Positions 21,218 through 33,600 of a DNA stretch of 64,000 nt are shown one piece after another. Below the pieces are notes generated by a model. That model was given only the letters and a program-made list of their open reading frames with translations. It was not told the DNA's origin and searched no databases. The stretch comes from Xenopus tropicalis (taxonomy: Eukaryota > Chordata > Amphibia > Anura > Pipidae), in NCBI RefSeq assembly GCF_000004195.4, contig NC_030684.2, positions 67,439,392 through 67,503,391 on the forward strand. The letters run 5' to 3'. How positions within the stretch are numbered: the first letter of the stretch is position 1; every line of letters begins with the position of its first letter. Both the position numbers and the translations under genes were made by a program.

Positions 21218-22995
21218 ACTTAATCTGGGTCTAGTACAAGCCCATATTGTCGAATAATCGAATCCAGTTTAACAAAAAGAAACTTTAGTAACCAAAAGAG
21301 GAAGAGAAAATGTGAATTTGGGCCATTTTCAGCAACTGGATTCTGCCCATTTCCCCTAGTAGGAGCGACTCCCATGCTTTAAATGTAACCATTATTTTGT
21401 CTCTCAACTAATACACTACCTATTGGGTTTATTTAATGTTCTGAATGATTTTTAGCAGACTTTAGATAAGCTGATCCATATTACAGAAAAGTTCCCAAGC
21501 ATTCTGGATAATATATAACACAACAACAAAATGATATAAACAAATTTAAATAAACAACCAAGAAAATGGCATCTTATGTAAAAGAAAATGCAACTTAGTT
21601 TCCCTAGGTTGCATTTTTTTTTTTCTTTTCTTTCAAATAAAAGAGGAAAAGAATTCACCATTCTCCTCTTGATATTACAAATTAGGAAATCATTACCAAT
21701 ATTCTAAAATAAGCATCCTACTTAAATATCATTTGTTAAACAATATGGAACTAATTTAAAGATGTCAGGACATGCTCCGCTGTAAGCTGACTGCAGAAAC
21801 AACTTTACAAATCAACAACAAATCATTCATTTCTACTGCTGGCAGTATCACCCCCAGAGTTTGGGAGAATTTTAAAGAAAGTAAATCCATCCCATTCACA
21901 AAGCAACATAAATTAAATTCTATTAAAATCTATCAAAACCCTGTCCTAAAACATTGGAGCATGTTCTATGTGATCCCAATTGCTATCAGGCTGGGTCCGG
22001 GTTGGGAAAGGCATAGGTTATTATATAGGTTATTATATATTAGATAGAGAGCTTGGTAAAAAGTGTATAGGGGCATGAAATGTTGTGTGTTGCCCAGTGT
22101 ATAGTGAACATTTTAAAAGAAAATCACGCAGCCTCAATAATCTGCTGATTATGAATGTTCCAGTTGCTCAGACTGGAAAAACTATGGTTTTGTATCATTT
22201 GGGATCATTTTATTTATATGAAACTGTAGTTTTGGGGTAAAGTAAAGCTATGAACCTCTCTTAAAACATTCCCAAATAGATGTGCAAAGGTTTCCAACTT
22301 GTCAGAAGGCTGTCCTCATTTTTTATCTGGTTTTATTATCACTATTGTGTTTTTCAGTTCACATAAACTGCCCTTTCATTGGGCAAACAAGCATCCACTT
22401 ATATTAGAAGCAGGTAGTGTTGCTCCTGAGATATTTAGAGAAGTGGCACAGCAGCTGGTACAATGTTCTCTGGAAGAAGAACAGAATTAGGTGCAGAGGA
22501 GACGACAGCAATGAAATCCATTGGTATAACCAAACAGATCATTCCACTACATTGATGTATGCGCAACATAATATAGCTGTGAATGCTGGTATTTTAGCCT
22601 GCAAATTTGGTTCCAAATAAACCATCCTAAAGTCACCTAGATATGATTTAAAGGTAATGTTGTTCAACCAGTAAAATAATACATTAAATATTTCTTTCCT
22701 TGATTGATCACATTGCATGACAAAATCAAGGTTTTAATATGGCAAAATGCAGGGTAATTCCAGTCAGATATAGATGAGACTTTATGGCAAGATAGGCCCT
22801 TTTGGTTTGCAGTATATGTTTTCAAATACTCTACTACTACGGAGTATTATTTACTGTACTACTATGGGGTATAATATACTGTTCTGCCATGGGGTATTCA
22901 TTTTGTGGAAGGAACTAAAAGAATAGGAAAGAAGGATGCAATTGGGCAAACAAAACCACAGTACTCATTTTTTTTTATAAATTTGTGAAGACGTA

Positions 22996-23110
22996 GGGGC
23001 TGATTTATTATGAACTGATTGTTGGGTTCAAGTGAATCGTTTAAAAAAACGCACTGAATTTTCTTGTATATCGATTTACCCAAACCTAATGATTGATAAT
23101 AAATAAGCCA
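22996..23110. mobile_element. Small palindromic MITE related to the 63-kb palindrome
   Basis: Ends GGGGCTGATTTATTATGAAC and the reverse of GGCTTATTTATTATCAATCA. About 115 bp. The left end is nearly the same as that of the 501-bp element at 63090 (GGGGCTGATTTACTTAC). Confidence 0.5.
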
Positions 23111-23603
23111 CTTTGTTTCTCATATAACGGAAAATTATACAACAATGAACCAATGCTATAAAAAAGAAATATAGATATATATATGTGTGTGTGTACACAA
23201 ACAATTTTGTGCCCATTTATCTACTCGGTTCATGTAAATATGTTTGTTACATTTCCTTTAACCATCTAACCAACAAATATGATTGTTTTGCCCCATTCTT
23301 TATTCATTGTGCCCTGTAAGAAGCAAACATAAACTTATTACCTCACTTTGTTTGCCAAGTTATTTGCTAGAAGTGAAATAAAAAGTGCTCTCCAACACAG
23401 TTACTAGCTCATATTTAAAAGAAAAAAGAGCTACAGGGAAGAATTTGCTTCAAGTGACTGTATTACTAGACACATAATGCTGTTTTATCAACGGCTGAAC
23501 ATCTGTAGCTTAACATGTTGTTACTTGCACTTATTTTACAGCAAATGATTATTTATAAGTATTCCATTTAATCATGTAAAAAGTCCTGGGCTTTAAAGGG
23601 TTG

Positions 23604-24686
23604 CTAGGTTCCTTTTCTGTTTTCCCTGCTATGCCAATTTATTGCATTATTTTCTTCTTCATCTAATTGTAGACTTCCAGAAGACAGTCTAATTCTTGTC
23701 AGGGGTGACCGATGTTTCCCAAAAAGGGCATAGTAATATGGGTTTATTATTTCAGTTTCTGAATCGCTGCTTTCAGTCCCACTGTACACATATCTCTCTG
23801 TGGTCCTTGGGACTTTTTTTGTTTCAGTCAAAGGAAGAGGAGGAGCAGGTGGTGGTGGAGGTGGAGGAGGAAGTTGATGAGGTATAGGAAGATGCTGTGG
23901 GACTAATGGCCTTGTTGAGATGCTGGATGTTTTACTTAGTATCGGACATGGTCCCAGAGGCCTAAATTCCGATCCACAAGGAAACCATGAAGATTTCATA
24001 TCAGAGTGACTCAAGGATCTTTTGGGATATGGATCCTGAGTGTATTCTACATGTGTTACTTGGCTTTCTCTTTTAGGAACCATGCTAATACTACTCCTGC
24101 AACTTGTCCTGGGATACACAGGTTGGTGATACTCTTTTATTCTTCTAGCACTTGGACTTCTGTTAGCAGACTTTTCTAAGAAAGTGCTAGGTTTATTAGT
24201 TAATCTTACAATTTCTTCCACAATGGCTGACGTTTGCTGTGGTATTGAAGACAAATGATCTGAATAACATAAATAATCTACAGAATCGCTGTTCAGCTGA
24301 TGACTTGAATGTGGCAGAGGGACTCGATCTGTGTATATTGCTGAAGGTAAAGGAGCTGCATCCCTCATACAGCCTTCAGACATACTTTTAAAGTTTCCAG
24401 AAAAATACTTACTGTCTTCATAATAAGACAATGGCCTTTTATTGTAACCTGTCCTAGGTGCATTATCCTTTATATCTAGATAGCTACAACCAGGAAATGA
24501 ACAGCTACTTTTGGATAGTTGCAGAATAGTGGGCTCTTCATTGGGTTTTGATCTTTCTAAATCTGCAGAAAAAATTATTTCAGTTGCTGACTTTCTCCTG
24601 TTCTTATGCATCGGTGGGTCCCAGCCAACACTATTAGCACTTCTGGAGCAAGGACGACTGGTGTATATCAACTTGAAGTCATTTGG
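23604..24686 (-). CDS. frmd7: frmd7 exon 12 (tail and stop)
   Basis: Acceptor atccacCAG in phase 0, 360 codons, TAG at 23606-23604. Starts [13 protein letters not shown], where human has VEDLRLAYGG. The middle is poorly conserved and Ser/Pro-rich; conserved islands are [20 protein letters not shown] followed by [13 protein letters not shown], and [17 protein letters not shown]. Residues about 622-636 hold [14 protein letters not shown]. The human tail ends a few residues differently. Confidence 0.94.
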   Translation of the reverse strand, partial: PNDFKLIYTSRPCSRSANSVGWDPPMHKNRRKSATEIIFSADLERSKPNEEPTILQLSKSSCSFPGCSYLDIKDNAPRTGYNKRPLSYYEDSKYFSGNFKSMSEGCMRDAAPLPSAIYTDRVPLPHSSHQLNSDSVDYLCYSDHLSSIPQQTSAIVEEIVRLTNKPSTFLEKSANRSPSARRIKEYHQPVYPRTSCRSSISMVPKRESQVTHVEYTQDPYPKRSLSHSDMKSSWFPCGSEFRPLGPCPILSKTSSISTRPLVPQHLPIPHQLPPPPPPPPAPPLPLTETKKVPRTTERYVYSGTESSDSETEIINPYYYALFGKHRSPLTRIRLSSGSLQLDEEENNAINWHSRENRKGT

Positions 24687-27600
24687 CTGGTGGATATAAA
24701 AAAACACATTAATGCATAGATGCTCCCAGTCATAAATAAACATACAAGCAGATGAATAAATAAAGTACATTTTACTAATGTACAGAAAAATAGGACTCAC
24801 AGGCCGTACATCAGCTGTTTCTGAGACTTTAGTCCTCTTTAAACTAGGTATGATTTTAACCTTACTTACTGACACATTAGTTCATGGAGAAGTAATGAGC
24901 TTTTAATCTAATTTGAAGCGGGCATTTTTACTATTTATATTATAATCATTTTCTTCTTTAAAAGGCAACACCTGTTACTTTGGCCATGTTATCTCCCTTG
25001 TCTCATACTCGTTGTGCCTAGAATGGCTTCCTAGATTGCTGCTCAAGAAAACTCCTTCATAAATGTCCCCATATTTGGTATGTTATAACATTTTGGAGTC
25101 TACTGGTAATTTTATAATTAACCATTAACAGTTGCAACAACATGTGTGATTTTGGTATTGAGATTAGAAATATTTAAGCTTAGCATGGAAAGATTTATAT
25201 TGAATTCGCCCAATTTGATTAAACTGTCCCTACATTTGTGTTTCTGCTTAAAATATAGGGGTCTCTATTTCATACCAATTTTTTTCTGACACTAACATCA
25301 TTGATGCTCCACAATGTTTTTCTTTTTTTGTTTTTCACGTTGAAATATGTATTTAAAAGAGCTGTCAGTTTTCAATTCCTACCTGTTTGGCCACTTCAGT
25401 AAGAAGGTCTGGAGATGATCTGCATTGCCTCTCATGAAGATTTGCTAGTAAGTGCCTTCTGGAAAAACAGTTGGAGATTTAGTACAAAAGAGTGACAAGT
25501 CCTAAGGTAACAGTAATAGCAGATTATATATACGGGGCCAATTTTGTCTTAAGACTGAACTGACTGACAAAGAGTGTAAATATGTGGTAAAAATTCAATA
25601 GAAAAGTACCATGGCTATACCTTTATCTTGGTGACTGGCAACTATGAACAATATATATGGTGCCTATTCAACATAATTGAAATAATTCTTCCCCAGAGGG
25701 AAAATGTTGCCATATATTGCTGCATATAATCTTAGATCTTGGTGCTTTTGCCTCATTGTTTTTGAATAAGTGACCACAATTTTATTATTACACAGTCACC
25801 CAGAGCTGGGCCAAGTAATAATTGCACCCAAGGCAATACTTCTTGGTCAGGCACCCTGTTGACCCACAATGCTTGCATACCTGCTGCTGGTCTCTACTTC
25901 CTTTTAATTTCTTTGCCTGATGACCTATGGCCAGATTGCCATGTTTGCAACTGCCCTTAAGCAGGGCAGATAAGAAAAGGTAAGGCAATAGTATAATCTT
26001 GGCCAAATCCTGGATTCAGCTCCTTTAGGGCTCTGGCACATGGGGAGATTAGTCGCCCCCGACAAATCTCCCTTGTCACGGGCAACTAATCTCCCGGAAC
26101 TACCATTCCACCTGCGAACATGTAAGTCGCCGGTGGGATGGTACACGCTGTGCAGGCGATTTTGGCAAATCGCCGAAGTTGCCTCGCGAGGCCGCATGTG
26201 CCATCCCACCGGCGACTTACATGTTCGCTGGTGGGATGGCAACTCGGGGAGATTAGTCGCCCGCGAACAGGGAGATTTGTCGCGGGCAATCTTCCCGTGT
26301 GCCAGAGCCCTTAAGCAGTAGCTAGGTCCATATCTATTTGGAAACATACAAGCTGAAAAGTGTGTCATTTTTACTAAACTCTGCACATGGCTGTAAGACA
26401 AAAATAGTAAATTATTCATTTCAATGTCACTGCCAGAAATGAGCCTTGAAATTACATTTATAGTACACATTCTTGTTGAATGAAACAAAGCTTTAAACAT
26501 TTACCTTTCAAAGGGCAAGTTCTTTGAGTTTCCCTTTGTCCAAGAGTCAAAAATTTGCTTTTGTGTTCTCCCACTAACAAAATCAAAAAAATAGTAGTCT
26601 GTAAGATAGGCAGCATCACTTTTGTGACTTTTCTTGTGTTTTTTTTTTAGCAGCTGAAGCACATGCACAACTTTATAGACAGTTTAACATATATTTGATT
26701 GGCTGTAGATTGATATTATACAATGCAATGCTTATTACATTTAGTTGATCATCATCAGAGAGGCAAAAAAAATACTGCCTTGGCATATTTACTACTTATC
26801 TAGGCATAATCCACATTTAAATTTTAGCATATAGAAATAAGTATTCATTATTTTTTTTGGTCATTTTTTAAGTATTCAGTATTTGAAGTTGTCAGCCTGA
26901 AAACTATAGGCCTGTTAGTCTAACATCAGTGGTTGGTAGGCTTTTCTAAGGAGCAATAAGGGATACTTTAATACATTGCAAATCACAATACAGTTTTTGA
27001 AAAAAAGTTTGTGCAAGTTTGTGTAATGTCATTCAGTGGCTACTAAAGCAAATAAAGTGCTGTCTTGCATAAAAAAAGCATTAACTCAAGGGATGAGAAC
27101 ATAATTTTGCCCCTTTATAGGTCCCTGGTAAGGCCTCACCTTGAGTATGCAGTGCAGTTTTGGGCTCCAGTCCTTAAGAAGGATATTAATGAGCTGGAGA
27201 GAGTGCAGAGATGTGCAACTAAACTGGTAAAGGGGATGGAAGATTTAAACTATGAGGTTAGACTGTCGAGGTTGTTTTATCTTGAAAAAAGGCACTTGGC
27301 ATTAGAGGGGTTATAGGCAGATAAGGGATGTTCTTTTTTTTTCCCATAAAAAGGATCAGTGAACCAGTGGGGGCATACCCCTTTTTACTTCGCCAGACAG
27401 CTCCTGTCTCAGCTACCTCTTAATTAGCCAACTGAGAAAAATTAACCCTATCTGAAATAGGAATCACCCTGCAGTCCATATCACACACCTCAAATGTACA
27501 CTTTGCCATACATTTTTAGGAAAGACAGCTGTGTTTCCTAAACACACTGTTACAATATATATATATATATATATAATATATGGAGTGCGACTCGGTTGGA

Positions 27601-30600
27601 ACACATATATATATACTTTGCGCAAGGTGGGTGGGCGGCGAAAAGGGGCAACCTCAGGGCGGCCTATTCTGAAATCCGGCCGTTTTTCAGGACAATATTA
27701 GACAATATTGTTCCTTCTTATATTTATAGAAAAGAAGTTAAAATGCATGGCTACTGACATCCTCATACCTGTACCTGAAGTTGGAGCCTTTGCTACACAA
27801 AAATGGCTTTGGCTTACGTTTGGGCTCCTCAGAAAGACGAAAAAAGGCATGATACTCAACACAGCTCTTCCAAAAGGCTTTACATGCATCACGACTCTCC
27901 ATTGTGAACACAAGGGTGTCCTTGCACAAAGTCTGTAACCAAAACAAACATTTCTAAAAATATGAGTAAACCAGAAACAGTTTATTTCACATTAAAGGGA
28001 CAATGAAGCCATTCTGATATGGATTTATATGGTTTATATTTCTGTAGTGTTACTTATGTATGTAGCACTGTACCGCAGGACAATCAATTGATAGAGCAAA
28101 AAGGGGTCATTATTGTAATAAATACAAAGAAATATAAAGTACAGTAGCATGACAGTTTTTGCTTGTCCTAGCTTTCCAAAATAGGCATACCAAGCTTAAC
28201 TACAAATATAAGAGAATTCTCCAGTGAGAATCATCCCTACCAGTTCATTATTATCTGAATATAGAGATTACTGTGCAGTTTTAGTATTATTATACTTACA
28301 TCAATATGAGGATGAAGCTTGATGAGAAAATGTTTCCTCTTGAAACTCAGCTTCCTGATGTTTGCCCAGTTGAATGTATTAATCTTAGTGTTACCCTGTG
28401 TACAACAATTTTTTCAACAATTTATTGTTATTCTTTTTATGGACTAACTATGTATATGCATTATAGTGACAAGAAAGGGCCCCGTAGATTTGAAATTAAT
28501 ACAGTACAGATACATTCTCTCCAATGTTCCCTCTATAATCTGATAATGGTATTTCTGTCCTTACTGGCACAGAACATTCCTTCTAATTTTAACTCTTCAC
28601 TGATACATAGCAATAATTGTCATGTTGCCTGCCATCAGTACTGCTATAAGACTGCACCATTTACTCGTGACCTTTAATTTTATATTTTTGTTACTGTTTA
28701 TTAAAAATACCTAAGAGAATATAGCAGCCATATATCAAAGCAATTGTATATGGAATTCTGTACACAAAAGAACTTCCCCCTTACAGAGGGAACTCTATTT
28801 AAGCTAAATTCTCAATGAACATTAAGGGTAAATTCCCATTTAATAAAGAAACATTGGCTGCTTAAATAGGTTCATTCCTGCATAAATTGCACTTACCCCA
28901 GTAATATAGACAGAATAGCTGCCCTGGACATCTAGGTGAATCCATTATTTTACTGCGTATCAAAATATTTCTTTGTACCCTGAATACATATAATTGAAGG
29001 ACTGTTACATATGTTCCTCACCCTCAGTACTAGGACTCCCATATGTGCAACTGCTAGATTGATCTGCATGCCCTCCCCATCACTGGCTGCATGGGGCCTG
29101 ATGCCATATGTGTCTAACTTCCGTGCTATGTCCAGCAACTGCATGTCTGATTCGGCTGGAGACTTTCCCCTGATAAAAAAGAAAAAAATATTTCCAATCA
29201 AATATAAATCTGGAAGGCACAGAATTGGCAAGCAAACATAATTTTGTTAAAACCAAAATATACTTAATTTTTCCAGTCTTTTAAGCTTTTAGGTCTTTGA
29301 TCCATTTTGTTGTGTTGCTTTTTAATGAGGAAGGGGTAGCCTTTGTGTTAATGTCTTTAACTAATTTTAATAAAGAATTTATTTATCATACAGTTTTACA
29401 CTATGAGTGCCCTCTTCTTTTCATTCTATGTTTTTACAGAACCGCTAAAGATAAATGTGCTGCCTGGCTGAACTACCCTTGGGCATAACAAAATCTGCTA
29501 CATATTAATATTATGTTTAAGACCAATAGGAATTAGCGTATTCTGCAAATACTTCACTTACACATGACGTTGGTAATATTTCAGGATCTTGTTATCTAAA
29601 TATTCCTGATTGGGTAGATATTGGTTCTGTTCCAGATGCTTTCTGGCTGTGTCCTCCTCAAAATCCCCCAGCTCAGCTGCATGGAGAAAGAAAGGACACA
29701 TTTTTGGATGTGCATATGATCACATGATTTCTTTGCATGAGTTCATATAACTGTGCCCTGACTGAATATGGCTTCTTTCCAAACAGAAATTCATTGCTTC
29801 TAAAGCTGAAGACCAGAAAGTGGGGGATTTGGGTGAATACATATTTGATTTCTCAGATGTTATGATTAAGATTTGAACCTTGATTTTGCCCTTAATCACT
29901 TTAGATTCCTTCTCCTCCTCTAACCCACCCAGCCCCCCTCCCTCAGGAATTTACTTTGGCTGTTAGCTATTGGGCATGCTCAGTTCTTCTCAACTCAGAT
30001 TACTAAACATACCCTCCAGTCTAGCAGCCAATGGAGAGATGTTATTGCTGGTTTCCATAGACATTCTGCTCTAGTTGAGCACTCTTCCGGGAGGAATTAT
30101 TCTGAATATCTATTTTCTGCCCAAGATATTCTTGAGGCTGTAGCAGGATGACTGGCACATATTTTTAAACTTTTAATTCAGGCCCAAATGTTGCATTACA
30201 AAGGAGAGCTGATCCCACAAAGCTTGAATATCATTTCATGAATGGTTTTTAATCTCCAGTTTACTCTACTTACATTGCAGTACATAGGAAGCCATCAAAG
30301 CAGCACTGTTATCATTGCAAGGCAGTTTTCCAGATGCCAAATTCTTTTTTATTTGCAGAGCAAAGAGATACCTGTGAATAAATGGATCAATAGTAAACAA
30401 TAAGAGACTCGGCTTACACAGAGCACTAGAAACTGACACAGTAAATATGGATAGATATCTAAGCTGTGCAAAGTTAATTTTCATGATGAACTGATGAAAT
30501 TTAAGACATGAATTGTGTATATACAACTAGTTATCCACAAACAGTTTCATCAACTATTCACTGAAATATCTGAGGAATTCACTAACTGCCCATTTATATA

Positions 30601-33600
30601 TCATAATTTTTATAGAACCACGTGCTATGTTAGGGAGGCAGCATAGGTTGTGTGGTTTAGAGAAGAGGGCTTTGGGTTTTTAGAGAACTGGGCTATTTTT
30701 TATAATGGCTGCACCTCAAGATCATTACTTTAGTGGGTAGTTTGGGATATTAGGTCTTTAGAGTACAGCAGTTGTAGGTTACAATTATATAAAACATTTA
30801 ATGTTTTTAATTTATTCCCTTAGGGAAAAAAGTAGAAGCATTAAGGAAGGAGATAAAATAGATAAAAAGAACCGATAACTTTATTTGCAAGACTAGTTCC
30901 AAGAAAAGTATCAATAGCATAGAGAAAAAATGCATAAGGCTGTAAAAATGAAAATATTTTTTATCAGTTCTTTTTCTCAATGTACATTACAAGGAAATTG
31001 TTACAGGGCTACAGGACAAAATCTATAGGGGTACACATGACTTAGGACTTAGATCGCAGTGGCTGATACATACATTTGAGAAAAGCTAATGTAAATCGAA
31101 TACTCCATTGAGTTCTATTTTATAAAGGACACTTTTAATGATTTTTTAAGACTTTTCATCTGATATGGTACCAATGAACTGGTGGAAAGCTGATGTAGTT
31201 CCAATATCTCTACGTGGCAATTACAGGCCTTTAAGTTTGACATCTGTTTTGGACAGGTTATATGAGGGGTTCTTAAGGGATCACTTTTAAGATTATGTTC
31301 TAGAGATGTTCATTATAAGTAGTAATCAGCATGGCTTTATGATAGATCATGTAAGAAATGTAATTACTTTTTCTGTAAGAACTTGAAGAGGCTAATTTTA
31401 ATGAAATAAAGAAAGTCCACAAAAGAGTAAATGGGCTGTTAATAAGAGAGGAAGGTCTCAATTTTGAAGAAAGACTTAGGCATTAAGGCTCTGATGTTTT
31501 TAAAGCTGAGCAAATAAAGCACTATTTTATTGAAAGATTGGCTGTTGTTCTGTACAATTTTTCTATGAAGAAAACTGGCAAAATTAGGTTTGTTTACAGT
31601 GGAAAAGTGCTTAAGGGGGAGATATGATAACTATACCAAAAGGTTGTGGTTGACTGTATCACACAAATTGAAGAAAAGTCAGCTTTTCCCACACATTATC
31701 CTGTGCTGATCTCCAAAACTCCAAAAAAGAGCAGAAAATTCCAAAAAGATAAACTTAGGCTGCAAAATGTTTTATACACAAGGGGACCATAAAATATATT
31801 CTTTACTAGTAGATCTTTCCAGCAGATGTTAGGGCATTGAGCAATATTACAAAAATGGTTCTGTTTTAATATGCAGAAAGGGTTTTTTTACAGTTAGAGC
31901 TGTGAAGTTGTGACATTTTCTCTCCAAAGTGGTTGTACTGTCAGATACATTGATGACTTTTTATCATGTAAGAAAATAGAAATAATTTTTTTTCTTGCCT
32001 CTTGCAATTTGTAGATGTTTTGCCTTCCTCCGCATGGACTAGTAGTAAAGCAGATTTCGCTTAGACAAAACAATGAACTTGCTGGACATGAGTCTTTTTT
32101 TAAGTTCACCAACTATCTTACAAAGATAGTTGGACAGACATTCCTGTTCCAACAAACTTACAGTCTATGAGAAGGGGGATAAATTCATGCCCATGTTTAA
32201 CACAGGACACTGTGTAATTTATCTCCTTCAATGTATTATACAGAGACTATAGGCAACCAGTTTTGCTAATATTGCAATTGTAATCAATGCATATCTGAAA
32301 GTTGCTTAGAATTATATTTTCTTTTATTATACATAAACAGTTTATGGGTGGACATCAAGACATTAACAGAGATCATGTTCAGCCACAGAGCAAATGCAAG
32401 CTTGCCCAGAGGCGCCGAATCTTATAAGGGATTACCCACTAATCTCTAACCTTTCTTTCCTTTGTATTCAACTATATCTTGGGATACCAAGAAATTACTT
32501 AGGGCTCTGGCACGCGGGGAGTCTAGTCACCCACGACAAATTTTTATTGTCGCGGGTGACTAATCTCCCCGAAATGCCATCCCACCAGCGAGAATGTAAA
32601 TCGCCGGTGGGATGGCATACATGGCACCGCGATTTCCACGAAATCGGGGAAGTTGCCTTGAGAGGTAACTTCCGCTGCGCCGCATATGCCATCCCACTGG
32701 CGATTTACATTCTCGCCGGTGGGATGGTATTTTGGGGAGATTAGTCGCCCGCGACAAGGGAGATTGTCGCGGGCGACTAGTCTCCCCATGTGCCAGAGCC
32801 CTTAAGGATCTACTAGGCCACTGCTAGTTTATTTTTGCATTCATTTATTATGGTAACAAAATACCCTGTACCTTGTCAGCTCTCCCTTCAGCAATCCTGG
32901 ATCCACTAGGAAGAACTTCACCATAAATTTGAATATTGTCTCTTTAGGGTCTGAGAACACACATAATACACACAGAACCAAACATTAATTCATATGGTTA
33001 GAATAGTGATAGACAATAAATGCAAGAAGTTGAAAATTCACTGATGTAGCATTGAAAAGATTGACAATATTTGCTTACCCCTAATTTATTGTTTGTGACC
33101 AGCTGCACTGAAATGTGTTACTGTTGATGATAAAATAAATCCCAGTGCCTAGTCTAAAACTGACTACTGCATTGGCCAGTAGTGTGGTGTATATTGCCAT
33201 GTTAGGAATTCTCATGAGACCCACCAACCCACCATGTCATTTTTTATACTGTGCTGTGAAACTTGGGTGTAATAACAGGTGTAAATATTGCTACCTATCT
33301 ATGAATCTTTGGCAGCCTATCAGATGTAGGGGTTGACAAGTGTTGTAGAAAGACATGCACCAGGGTTAATATTGAGTTAGAACTATAAGGGAAATGGTGT
33401 TTTCTCAAAGTATAGTAGCCAAAAAATACACTATAGATTTGCAGTACACCATTACAGTACCATTACAGTATACCATTAAATGATTCCTGCTGATTGGCTG
33501 CTATGGGTTTCTAGAACTGGAGCAAACATGACACGTACTGTTACATATAATTTGGCTGAGTAATATAGCTTTTCAGCAGCAAAATAATAAGAATAAATAA

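Larger units (their letters stand above)
18990..23603. other. Intergenic region between convergent stk26 and frmd7
   Basis: No coding exon found. It holds a TWA-flanked palindromic MITE (19395-19693), an L1-type remnant (about 20150-20620), a T2-like MITE (20782-21217) and a small MITE (22996-23110). The frmd7 3' UTR must occupy part of the right end; several minus-strand AATAAA are possible and I cannot choose. Confidence 0.6.

Noticed and set aside
24801..24860. Possible extra frmd7 exon reading [20 protein letters not shown], in phase with exon 12
   Set aside because: Splicing exon 11 (ending EVAKQ) directly to 24686 gives the layout of human FRMD7 (SKQ then VEDLRLAYGG). The 60-bp segment has a fair donor but a weak acceptor and no human counterpart. 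It could be an alternative exon, which only cDNA could show.
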